Shown here: in pieces, positions 14,818 through 22,931 of the stretch
Numbering within the stretch: the stretch's first letter is position 1
How the letters are laid out: every line of letters starts with the position of its first letter
Made by a program: the position numbers and the translations under genes
The notes under the pieces: generated by a model
What the model was told of the DNA's origin: nothing
Seen by the model: the letters and a program-made list of their open reading frames with translations, nothing else
Database searches by the model: none
NCBI GenBank assembly: GCA_964627455.1
Contig: CAZVKC010000009.1
Location: forward strand, 1 to 64,000
DNA length: 64,000 nucleotides
Reading direction: 5' to 3'
Origin: F-183 sp964627455
Lineage (GTDB): Bacteria > Acidobacteriota > Terriglobia > Bryobacterales > Bryobacteraceae

Positions 14818-16797
14818 ATGTTTCGCCGATCTTTGCCGGTTCTGCTCGCTCTCACAACCCCATTTCTCAACGCCCAAGCCCCGCCGAATCCCATTGGCCA
14901 GGGCGCATATGAGAGCCGTTGTTCGGTGTGCCACGGCGCTGACGGCAACGGCGGCGAAATGGGACCCGCCATCGCACGGCGCCTGCGTGCTCTCGACGAT
15001 GCAAAGGTCACAACTGTCATCCGTGAAGGACTCCCCACGCGCGGCATGCCCGGCTTCAAACTCGCCGATGCCGAACTGAAAGCCCTCATCGCCCACGTTC
15101 GCACCTTCCGTCCGCGCCGCAATGCTGAAGAGTTCCAGCAGTATCCGCTCAAGGCCCCGCTCACCTCCGGCGCCACACTCGACGGAACCGTCATTTCCGA
15201 AGGCTTTCAGGAAATCGCCCTTGCCACCGGACCCGAGAAGCGCGTTCACCTGCTGCGCAAAGCCGGCGCGGGCAAGTTCCGTGAAGTCACCTCCGAAGTC
15301 AACTGGACCACCTATAACGGCGACATCGGCGGCAACCGCTACACGACCCTCACCCAGATCAACAAGACCAACGTGAATCGCGTTGCGCCGCGCTGGTCGT
15401 TCACGCTGCCGGAAGTTTCCCCGCTGCAAGGAACCCCGCTGGTCGTAGACGGACTCATGTACGTCACCGCCGCGAACCTCTGCTATGCGCTCGATGCCGG
15501 CAGCGGCCGTGTCGTGTGGAAGTGGCAGCGTCCGCGGACCCAGGGCTTGGTCGGCGGCGCGGCAGGCGGCACCAACCGCGGCGCCGCGTACGCGAACGGC
15601 CGCATCTTCATGGCCACTGACAACGCGCATATGATCGCGCTCGACCGTTGGACCGGCAAGCTTCTCTGGGAATCCACCGTCGTCGATTCCCGCCTCAACT
15701 ACACGATTTCCTCGGCCCCGATCGCTGTCGGCGGCATTGTCATCACCGGCACGGCGGGCGGCGAAGAAGGCGCCCGCGGCGTGATCGCGGCATACGATCA
15801 GAAGACCGGCAAGGAAGTCTGGCGCTTCTGGACCGTGCCCGCCCGCGGCGAACCCGGATCCGAAACCTGGCAGGGAACCGGCATCGATCATCCCGGCGGC
15901 GTCGCCTGGTTCACCGGCGTCTATGATCCCGAAACCGACCTCGTCTTCTGGCAGACCGGCAATCCCGGTGAAGATTACAACGGCGACCAGCGCAAGGGCG
16001 ACAACCTGTATACCGATTCGATCGTCGCGCTCGAAGCCAAGACCGGCAAACTGCGCTGGTATTACCAGACCACGCCGCATGACCTCTGGGATTGGGACGC
16101 CACCGAAACCCCGCTCGTCATCAACACCAACTGGCAGGGGCAGCCCCGCAAACTGCTCGTCCAGGGCAATCGAAACGGCTTCTTCTACGTTTGGGATCGC
16201 ACCAACGGCAAACTTCTGCTCGCCAGGCAGTTCATCAACACGCTGACGTGGGCCAAGGAAATCGGCAAGGACGGCCGCCCGGTGCTGGTCCCCGGGCAGG
16301 AACCGAAGCCCGAAGGCACGCGGGTCTGCCCGTCGCAGGACGGCGCCACCAACTGGTACTCGCCTTCCTTCAACCCGGCGACCGGCTTGTTCTACATGCA
16401 GACCAACGAGAAGTGCTCGATCTACACCAAGCGCGAGGATTCCTTCGAACTAGGCCGCGCCTTCCTGGGCGGCGCGCAGCGCGTGGATCCGGCTGACAAA
16501 CCCGTGCGCATCCTGCGCGCCCTCGACCTGCAGACCGGCAAGGTGAAGTGGGAGATCCCGCAGATCGGCACGGCCAACACATGGGGCGGTACCCTCGCTA
16601 CTTCCACTGGACTCGTTTTCTTCGGCGAAGACAGCGGATCGTTTGTAGCGGCCGACGCCGTCACCGGCAAGGTCCTGTGGACCTACCAGGGCAACGTCAA
16701 CTGGCACGCCTCGCCCATGGCTTACCAGTTCGACAAGAAGCAGTACATCGCGGTCGCCGCCGGAACATCGGTGGTCGCCTTCGGCCTCGCGGAGTAG
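14818..16797 (+). CDS. PQQ-dependent dehydrogenase with N-terminal cytochrome c
   Basis: 659 residues: signal peptide (about 20 residues, ending LNAQA), a cytochrome c domain with CSVCHG (Cys35, Cys38, His39), then an eight-bladed PQQ quinoprotein propeller (WTTYNGDIGGNRYTTLTQI, several W-docking repeats such as DAGSGRVVWKWQRP). It should oxidise an alcohol, sugar or terpenol in the periplasm and pass electrons to the heme. It starts 12 bases after the cyclase gene, so it belongs to the operon. The heme domain is N-terminal, unlike classical quinohemoprotein alcohol dehydrogenases. Substrate unknown; the terpenoid context is suggestive only. Confidence 0.9.
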   Translation: MFRRSLPVLLALTTPFLNAQAPPNPIGQGAYESRCSVCHGADGNGGEMGPAIARRLRALDDAKVTTVIREGLPTRGMPGFKLADAELKALIAHVRTFRPRRNAEEFQQYPLKAPLTSGATLDGTVISEGFQEIALATGPEKRVHLLRKAGAGKFREVTSEVNWTTYNGDIGGNRYTTLTQINKTNVNRVAPRWSFTLPEVSPLQGTPLVVDGLMYVTAANLCYALDAGSGRVVWKWQRPRTQGLVGGAAGGTNRGAAYANGRIFMATDNAHMIALDRWTGKLLWESTVVDSRLNYTISSAPIAVGGIVITGTAGGEEGARGVIAAYDQKTGKEVWRFWTVPARGEPGSETWQGTGIDHPGGVAWFTGVYDPETDLVFWQTGNPGEDYNGDQRKGDNLYTDSIVALEAKTGKLRWYYQTTPHDLWDWDATETPLVINTNWQGQPRKLLVQGNRNGFFYVWDRTNGKLLLARQFINTLTWAKEIGKDGRPVLVPGQEPKPEGTRVCPSQDGATNWYSPSFNPATGLFYMQTNEKCSIYTKREDSFELGRAFLGGAQRVDPADKPVRILRALDLQTGKVKWEIPQIGTANTWGGTLATSTGLVFFGEDSGSFVAADAVTGKVLWTYQGNVNWHASPMAYQFDKKQYIAVAAGTSVVAFGLAE

Positions 16798-16800
16798 GCC

Positions 16801-16826
16801 TCCCCGGAATACGGCAGACCCGGGGA
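16801..16826. terminator. Hairpin after the PQQ dehydrogenase gene
   Basis: TCCCCGG and CCGGGGA arms (7 bp) around a 12-base loop, 3 bases after the stop codon. No T-run follows; it may mark the end of the long operon by another mode of termination or protect the 3' end. Confidence 0.3.
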
Positions 16827-16888
16827 AATCCGGGCAATCCCCGCAACCGGGCGTGAGACAAAGATAGTCCAGACGGCACTATCACTGT

Positions 16889-18670
16889 ATGGGGCTCTCG
16901 CCGCAGTGGGTGTTGCTGGCGATCGCCGGGCCGATCTCGGTATACATCGTCATCAGCGGCCTGGACGATCTGTTCATCGACGCCGTATGGCTCTACCGGA
17001 CGTTGTGCGGCCTCTTTCGTCCCCGGCCGCCGGTGCGGTTTGACCTGCCCGAAAAGCGCGTGGCGATCATGATCCCGGCCTGGCGGGAATACGAGGTGAT
17101 CCAGCAGATGCTGGAACACAACTCGGCGGCGATCCATTACGAAAACTACGACTTCTTCGTCGGCGTCTATCCCAATGACGCGCTCACCCTGCACGCCGTG
17201 GAAGAGGCGTCGCGGAGGCTCAGGAATGTCCACTGGGCGCTCACGCCGCATCCCGGTCCGACGTCCAAGGGGGATTGCTTGAACTGGATCTACCAGAACA
17301 TCCTCGAGTTCGAGCAGGCGAACAATGTCCGTTTCGACCTCTACCTGATGCACGACGCTGAGGACATCATCCATACGGAATCGCTGAAGTACATCAATCA
17401 CTACGCGGAAGAGTACGGGTTCATACAGGTGCCGGTCCTCGCGCTGCAGACCCCGCTGGCGAATCTCACCCACGGCGTGTACTGCGACGAGTTTGCCGAG
17501 AACCAGACTCGCGACTTGCCGGTTCGCCAGACGCTCGGTGGATTTCTACCCTCGGCCGGCGTCGGAACCGCGATGACTCGCGAAGCCCTCGACGAACTCG
17601 CCTTTCGCAACCAGAACCGGGTTTTCGAGCCGGACTCCCTCACCGAAGATTACGAAATGGGATTGCGCCTGCACGAAAGCGGGTGCAGGCAGTTATTTCT
17701 GCCAATCCAGATCGACAAAGACGAGACCTTCGTGGCCACCCGCGAGTACTTTCCCAAACTGCTGCGTACAGCCATCCGCCAGCGGACCCGTTGGATCACC
17801 GGCATCTCGCTTCAGACCTGGGAGCGTCACGGCTGGAAAGGCCCCTGGATGCGCCGCTATTGGTACTGGCGGGATCGCAAGGGGCTTCTGGGCAGTCCTC
17901 TGAGCCTTGTGGCGACGTTCCTGTTCGTCTACGGGCTCTATTCGGGCATGTGGCGGCAGGCGGATCCCTCCTCGCTGACGATGCGGCTGATGCCGGTCAC
18001 CGTTTGCCTGCTGGTGCAGCGAACGCTCTTCCGGACTGCCTGCACGGCGCGGATCTACGGTGCAGGACTCGCCTACCTCGCGCCGGTGCGGATCCTGTGG
18101 GGGAACTGGATCAACGGCATCGCGACGGTAAAGGCAGTCTATCGCTACACCGTCGCGCGGATCCGCAAGGAGCGGTTGGCGTGGCTCAAGACCGAGCACC
18201 AGTATCCGTCACGGGAGGCGCTGGTCGCGCAGCGGCGCAGACTTGGAGACCTGCTGGTCAAAGAGCAGATCGTGAGTCGCGAGGCGGTGGAAGACGCCGT
18301 CGCAATCCAGCCCAGGGGCGTGCGGCTCGGCGAGCACCTGCTGACCCTGGGATTGATCACCGAGGAGCAGTTATACGAAGCGCTCAGCCTGCAGCAACAG
18401 GTGCCTGTGGCGCGCATCGAGCGAGTTCCGTCGCGCGTGGCCCGCGCGCTGCCGGCTCGTCTGATTCAGGACCGCAAGATCCTGCCGTTCCGCATCGCAC
18501 CCGAAGGGATGGAGATTTGCAGCCCGGAGGTTCCGGACGCCGAAACCGTCAAGGTCATCGCCGGATTCACGCGTCTGGAAGTCCGCTTCTTTCTGGTGCC
18601 GCCCACGCGCTTCCGCGAATTGCAGGAAAGTGCGCTGGGCGCTCCCGATCGCAAGGCTCCTGAAGAATGA
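16889..18670 (+). CDS. nfrB: NfrB-like membrane glycosyltransferase with MshEN c-di-GMP domain
   Basis: 593 residues. An N-terminal membrane helix, a GT2 domain (MIPAWREYEVI, HDAED, LTEDYEMG and the processive QRTRW motif), further membrane helices near residues 330-400, and a C-terminal MshEN domain. That domain shows two linked 24-residue c-di-GMP motifs, RLGDLLVKEQIV (from Arg451) and RLGEHLLTLGLIT (from Arg479). Known: NfrB (phage N4 adsorption protein B) with NfrA makes an exopolysaccharide and is switched on by c-di-GMP. No nfrA is seen nearby. The start is GTG/ATG-type: the first ATG, with a weak ribosome binding site. Single gene with an 89-base leader. Confidence 0.88.
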   Translation: MGLSPQWVLLAIAGPISVYIVISGLDDLFIDAVWLYRTLCGLFRPRPPVRFDLPEKRVAIMIPAWREYEVIQQMLEHNSAAIHYENYDFFVGVYPNDALTLHAVEEASRRLRNVHWALTPHPGPTSKGDCLNWIYQNILEFEQANNVRFDLYLMHDAEDIIHTESLKYINHYAEEYGFIQVPVLALQTPLANLTHGVYCDEFAENQTRDLPVRQTLGGFLPSAGVGTAMTREALDELAFRNQNRVFEPDSLTEDYEMGLRLHESGCRQLFLPIQIDKDETFVATREYFPKLLRTAIRQRTRWITGISLQTWERHGWKGPWMRRYWYWRDRKGLLGSPLSLVATFLFVYGLYSGMWRQADPSSLTMRLMPVTVCLLVQRTLFRTACTARIYGAGLAYLAPVRILWGNWINGIATVKAVYRYTVARIRKERLAWLKTEHQYPSREALVAQRRRLGDLLVKEQIVSREAVEDAVAIQPRGVRLGEHLLTLGLITEEQLYEALSLQQQVPVARIERVPSRVARALPARLIQDRKILPFRIAPEGMEICSPEVPDAETVKVIAGFTRLEVRFFLVPPTRFRELQESALGAPDRKAPEE

Positions 18671-18746
18671 AGAAACGGCGTCCGCCTTGCTGGGCTTGTT
18701 GTTCGCTTAGTCGATCGGAAATATTCAGAACCTGAAATCGAAAAAA

Positions 18747-18776
18747 GGCGCCGCAAGTGAGAGTGGTTGCGGCGCC
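18747..18776 (-). terminator. Rho-independent terminator of the MoxR-VWA operon
   Basis: Perfect 10-bp stem GGCGCCGCAA/TTGCGGCGCC with a 10-base loop. Read on the minus strand the stem is followed at once by TTTTTT, so it ends transcripts of the VWA gene, 140 bases downstream of its stop. The rest of the 246-base gap between the two convergent genes shows no gene. Confidence 0.88.
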
Positions 18777-18916
18777 GGAAGCATGGGACATGGAGAAGAG
18801 AATCCCGATTGTGCGTGGCCCAGAGGCCGCTCACGGGTCGGAGGACATTCTCTACATACGCAACTATAGTGGGCTGAGCAGGCGATTCTTCTCAGGATCT
18901 TTTGCGGGCGCCAGGG

Positions 18917-20140
18917 CTAGTGGATGGTCCTACTCTTGCGGTTCATGTAGTCCATGAGCAGGTACTGGCCTAGGTTGTACGGCGTGGTGAAGTACGCCTT
19001 GCCCTTGCAGATTTCCGTGACCTTCTGGATGAAGCTGATCAGGCCGTAATCATCCGCCAGCATGAAGGTGTTGATCATGATCCCCTGACGCTTGCAGCGG
19101 TTTACTTCTTCGAGGGTTTTGGAGATCACGAACGGATCGAGTCCGTAGGCGTTGCGGTACGCCCGGCCGTCATCGAGTGTGATCACCGAAGGCTTGCCGT
19201 CGGTAATCATGATGATCTGCTTCATGTCCTTGCGTTCCTGCTGCAGGATCTTCTGCGCCAGGATGAGGCCATCGCGCGTATTGGTGTAATACGGACCCAC
19301 CTGCACCCGCGCCAGTTCGCCGATGTGCAGTTCCTCGGCCGAGTCGTGGAAGAGCACGACGCGCAGCGAGTCGCCGGGATACTGCGTGCGGATCAGATGC
19401 GCCAGCGCCAGTGCGACTTTCTTGGCAGGGGTGAACCGGTCCTCGCCATACAGAATCATGCTGTGCGAACAATCGAGCATCACCACCGTCGCGCAGGAAC
19501 TCTGGTACTCGCTTTGATGTACGTGCAGGTCGCTGTACTCGAGGTTCAACGGCAGCCGCACGCCTTCCCGCTGCATCGCAGAAAACAGGGTCGAACTCAC
19601 GTCGAGGTTGAGCGTGTCTCCGAACTCGTACGGCTTCGGCGCCGCGGAGGCTTCGACGCCGGTCGAAAGATCCCGCGTGTCGTGCGCGCCGAAAGACGAG
19701 CGGCCGATCGAACCCATCAGGTCCTTCAGCGTTTTGAAGCCGAGGAAGTCGATGCTTTTGTCCGTGACGTCGATGCGGGTCTGGCTGGGATCCGAACCGC
19801 CGGATCCTTTCGCCTGCTGTTGCGACACATAGCCCGCATCGGTGAGCTTTTGCGTGAGCCGCTCGAGCAGTTGATCGAGTTGTTCCTGGCTCATGCTCTC
19901 GAGGGCCTGCTGGATCTGCCGGGCGCGTTCGGGATCATCGAACATCTGCCCGTTGAGCAGGGCCTCGAGGATGGCGTTTTTGAGGTCCTCGAGCGTGTGC
20001 TGGTTCCACTCGGAAAACCGCTGGTACGGATTTTGAAAGCCGCTTTGGAGGAAGAAGTCGGAGAGCGCCTTGAGCAGGTCCTCAGCGTCGATGCCGAGGT
20101 CCTCTCCGGTGTACTTGGTGTAGTTGATCCACTTCTTCAT
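18917..20140 (-). CDS. VWA-domain partner of a MoxR-type ATPase
   Basis: 407 residues. The N-terminal half is helical and rich in Gln/Glu/Leu; the C-terminal half is a von Willebrand A domain with the metal site DCSHSM (DxSxS-like) and TDGKPS. No signal peptide, so cytoplasmic. It follows the AAA+ gene by 11 bases. Known: MoxR/VWA pairs act as chaperones or metal-insertion machines (for example for methanol dehydrogenase, CO dehydrogenase maturation, magnesium chelatase). Possible clients in the window are the molybdenum hydroxylase or the PQQ enzyme, but this is only an idea. A terminator follows. Confidence 0.87.
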   Translation of the reverse strand: MKKWINYTKYTGEDLGIDAEDLLKALSDFFLQSGFQNPYQRFSEWNQHTLEDLKNAILEALLNGQMFDDPERARQIQQALESMSQEQLDQLLERLTQKLTDAGYVSQQQAKGSGGSDPSQTRIDVTDKSIDFLGFKTLKDLMGSIGRSSFGAHDTRDLSTGVEASAAPKPYEFGDTLNLDVSSTLFSAMQREGVRLPLNLEYSDLHVHQSEYQSSCATVVMLDCSHSMILYGEDRFTPAKKVALALAHLIRTQYPGDSLRVVLFHDSAEELHIGELARVQVGPYYTNTRDGLILAQKILQQERKDMKQIIMITDGKPSVITLDDGRAYRNAYGLDPFVISKTLEEVNRCKRQGIMINTFMLADDYGLISFIQKVTEICKGKAYFTTPYNLGQYLLMDYMNRKSRTIH

Positions 20141-20151
20141 TGGGCCGTTCC

Positions 20152-21669
20152 TCAGTTGAACTGACGCCTGCGCCGCGACGAGGGCGGTTGTTGCTCCTCG
20201 CCGGATTCTTCATCGCCAAAGCCCGTCGTGCTGCCGCGGCGGCGCTCGTCGGCTACGAATCCGAGTTCCTCACTGCGGCCGACCCGCTTATGCGCGTACA
20301 AGCCTTCGAGGATGAACTCACCGGCGGCCGCACGCAGGGCATCGGGTTCGTTGGACTTCAATCCCAATGCACGCGTCTTTTCCATCAGCCCCTGGATCAT
20401 CACCAATTGCTTCACGATGTCGGCCGAAGTCGAACTCGCGTCGACCCGCAGGGATCCACCGAGGTCGAAGTACTGCACGATGGCGTTCATGTTCACGCCG
20501 TCGAAGTAGTGCGTGAACACGCGTCCCACCGCGGTGCGGACCAGTTCGCGCGCGACATTGTCGCCGCCCTTCAACTCGCCTTCGTATTCGAGTTCGATCT
20601 TGCCGGTGATGGCGGGCAGGGCAGCGTACACGTCGAGGATCCGCGGCACGGCGAGCGTTTCACCGGCGACCAGCGCGCGGCGTTCCGCATTCGAGACGAC
20701 GTTCTCGAGGACTGAGATCGGCAACCGCTGGCTGACGCCGCTGCGCTTGTCGACCTTCTTGTCCTCACGCGCGAGAAACGCGACCTGCTCGACCACTTCG
20801 CGAATGAACTTGGGAACCTGCGTTTCAGGACCCGTGCCCGTGCGGCGCTTCACCCACGATTCCTGCTCGGTGATCTGCATGCCTTGCTCGACCGTGAGCG
20901 GATAGTGCGTGCGGATTTCACTGCCAATGCGATCCTTCAACGGCGTTACGATCTTGCCGCGCGCCGTGTAGTCTTCGGGATTCGCAGTGAACACCAGCAT
21001 CACGTCCAACGGCAGGCGCACCGGATAGCCTTTGATCTGGATATCGCCTTCCTGCATGATGTTGAACAGGCCAACCTGGATCTTACCTGCAAGGTCCGGC
21101 AGTTCGTTCACGGCGAAGATGCCGCGGTTGGCGCGCGGCAGCAATCCATAGTGGACCGTCAATTCGTCCGAAATGTTGTGACCCGCGCGGGCGGCCTTGA
21201 TCGGATCGATGTCGCCGATCATGTCCGCGATCGTCACGTCCGGCGTTGCGAGCTTTTCGACGTAACGCTGGTCGCGATGGAGCCAGGAAATCGGCGTGTC
21301 GTCGCCCATCGTTTCGATCTTGTCCTTCGCATACTTCGATAGCGGATGATACGGGTTGTCGCGGATTTCCGAGCCGCTCACGTACGGAGTCCACTCGTCG
21401 AGCAGCGTCGTGAGCATGCGGATCAGGCGCGTTTTCGCCTGGCCGCGCAAGCCGAGCAGGATGAAGTTGTGCCGCGACAGGATCGCGTTCACCACCTGCG
21501 GCACGACCGTCTCTTCGTAGCCCTGCACGCCGGGGAACAGCGTCGAATGGGTTCGCAGCCGCTCGATCAGATTCTCACGAAGCTCGTCTTTGACAGAGCG
21601 GTTCTTGAGCCGCGCCTCCGACCATGCACTCTCGCGCAACGAACCAAGGTTCTTTGGCAGATCCACCAC
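20152..21669 (-). CDS. MoxR/magnesium-chelatase-like AAA+ ATPase
   Basis: About 505 residues. A Walker A variant GLRGQAKTRLI, a sensor region with VFTANPEDYTARGKIVTPLKDR and an arginine-rich linker mark a ChlI/MoxR-type AAA+ ATPase; the C-terminal tail is acidic then basic (SSRRRRQ). I chose the internal GTG at 21669, because a GGAGGT ribosome binding site ends 9 bases before it and overlaps the frame's more upstream GTG (21687). The ATPase pairs with the VWA gene downstream; the substrate protein is unknown. Confidence 0.87.
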   Translation of the reverse strand: MVDLPKNLGSLRESAWSEARLKNRSVKDELRENLIERLRTHSTLFPGVQGYEETVVPQVVNAILSRHNFILLGLRGQAKTRLIRMLTTLLDEWTPYVSGSEIRDNPYHPLSKYAKDKIETMGDDTPISWLHRDQRYVEKLATPDVTIADMIGDIDPIKAARAGHNISDELTVHYGLLPRANRGIFAVNELPDLAGKIQVGLFNIMQEGDIQIKGYPVRLPLDVMLVFTANPEDYTARGKIVTPLKDRIGSEIRTHYPLTVEQGMQITEQESWVKRRTGTGPETQVPKFIREVVEQVAFLAREDKKVDKRSGVSQRLPISVLENVVSNAERRALVAGETLAVPRILDVYAALPAITGKIELEYEGELKGGDNVARELVRTAVGRVFTHYFDGVNMNAIVQYFDLGGSLRVDASSTSADIVKQLVMIQGLMEKTRALGLKSNEPDALRAAAGEFILEGLYAHKRVGRSEELGFVADERRRGSTTGFGDEESGEEQQPPSSRRRRQFN

Positions 21670-21731
21670 GATTGCCGCACCTCCCACTGGCCCGATTGTA
21701 GCAACGGGTCGATAGGGAGCAGAATGAAAGG

Positions 21732-22514
21732 GTGGTTACAAAGCTCGAAACCACCTTTCACGAGAAGGTGTGGGGATCCCGGCATCTGGCGCCGTGGTTT
21801 CCGGATTCGGAACACAAGATTGGCGAGGTCTGGTTCCAGGCGCCCGCGGAAGTTCCGCTGCTGGTGAAGTTCCTGTTCACGACCGAGAACCTGTCGGTGC
21901 AGGTGCATCCCGAAGACGAGTACGCGCGGCGGCATCACGGCGGGTCGAACGGCAAGACCGAGATGTGGCGGATCCTGCGCGCGGATCCCGGGGCGAAGAT
22001 TGCGCTGGGCCTGGCGCGCGACACGACTGCCGATGAGTTGCGTTCTGCGTCGCTCAGCGGCGCGATCATGGACCTGCTGCATTGGATCGAGGTAAAGCCC
22101 GGCGACACGTACTTCACGCCGGCTCGTACGATCCACGCGATCGGCGAAGGCGTCGCGCTGTGCGAGATCCAGCAGATTTCGGACATCACGTACCGCCTGT
22201 TCGATTACGGCCGTCCACGGGAACTGCATCTGGATCATGGCGTCGCGGTGTCGGATCTCACTCGCTACCGTCCTGCGAACCTCGCAACGTGCCCATATTT
22301 CCAGACGGTCGAAATCGAAGCTTCGCTGCGGCATGTTGTCGAAAGCCCCGCGGATCACTCGATCCTGATCGTGCTCGAAGGCAGCGGCAAGTTCGGAACC
22401 GGGGAGCCGTACCGGATGGGGGATGCGTGGCACATGGCGTCGTCGACGGCGACCGTGTATCCCGATGCGCCATCGCGGTTTCTGCTGACCTGGGTCCCTA
22501 CGCGTTACATTTAA
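21732..22514 (+). CDS. manA: Class I mannose-6-phosphate isomerase
   Basis: 260 residues of the type I phosphomannose isomerase cupin family. Metal ligands and active-site motifs are seen: QVHPEDEYA, the Glu in EMWRIL, TPARTIHAIG and the ITYRLFDYGR strand. It interconverts mannose-6-P and fructose-6-P and so feeds GDP-mannose for polysaccharides. The protein is shorter than E. coli ManA (391), as usual for Bacillus/acidobacterial forms. GTG start with an AAGG stretch very close to it; an ATG 8 bases upstream is out of frame. The next gene starts 8 bases after the stop, so it opens the polysaccharide operon. Confidence 0.87.
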   Translation: MVTKLETTFHEKVWGSRHLAPWFPDSEHKIGEVWFQAPAEVPLLVKFLFTTENLSVQVHPEDEYARRHHGGSNGKTEMWRILRADPGAKIALGLARDTTADELRSASLSGAIMDLLHWIEVKPGDTYFTPARTIHAIGEGVALCEIQQISDITYRLFDYGRPRELHLDHGVAVSDLTRYRPANLATCPYFQTVEIEASLRHVVESPADHSILIVLEGSGKFGTGEPYRMGDAWHMASSTATVYPDAPSRFLLTWVPTRYI

Positions 22515-22522
22515 AAGGAACC

Positions 22523-22924
22523 ATGGCCACGAGGAAAAAGGGCAAAGCAGCCTACATGATTTCGTCCGTCGCCGAGCAGTATGGCGTTCATCCTCAAACG
22601 CTGCGGCTCTATGAGCGCGAAGGATTGTTGAAGCCGTCGCGCAGCGAAGGCAACACGCGCCTCTATACGGACGAGGATCTGGAGCGCCTGGAAGTGATCC
22701 TCAAGCTGACGCGCGACCTCGGCGTGAACCTCGCCGGCGTCGAAATCATCCTCAACATGCGCGAGAAGATGGACGCGATGCAGAAGCAGATCGAACAGTT
22801 CGTTGCTACCCTCAACGAACTGGCGCGGCAGCAGCCGCTCGAAGAGATCCGGCCGCAGAACTCGCTGATTCCGATGATCGACTTGCGCCCGGCCGGTCCT
22901 GTAGCGCCGCGCCGCAAACCCTGA
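22523..22924 (+). CDS. hspR: MerR-family HspR-like regulator
   Basis: 133 residues. MerR DNA-binding motif (VHPQTLRLYEREGLLKPSRSEGNTRLYTDEDLERL) followed by a short dimer helix, just like the heat-shock repressor HspR. Known HspR genes usually sit at the end of dnaK-grpE-dnaJ; here no chaperone gene is near and it sits between phosphomannose isomerase and an ABC exporter ATPase. So it may regulate the polysaccharide operon or be a displaced HspR. The ATG has AAAAGGA 5 bases upstream. A much longer in-frame frame upstream runs through manA and is not used. Confidence 0.82.
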   Translation: MATRKKGKAAYMISSVAEQYGVHPQTLRLYEREGLLKPSRSEGNTRLYTDEDLERLEVILKLTRDLGVNLAGVEIILNMREKMDAMQKQIEQFVATLNELARQQPLEEIRPQNSLIPMIDLRPAGPVAPRRKP

Positions 22925-22931
22925 TTCCGAG

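Noticed and set aside
14161..16080. 639-codon open frame antisense to the cyclase and PQQ genes
   Set aside because: It runs through the N gap and antisense to two recognisable genes; composition is not protein-like.
16889..18670. Cellulose synthase
   Set aside because: QRTRW also occurs there, but the C-terminal MshEN domain and overall layout fit NfrB, and no PilZ or bcs genes are present.
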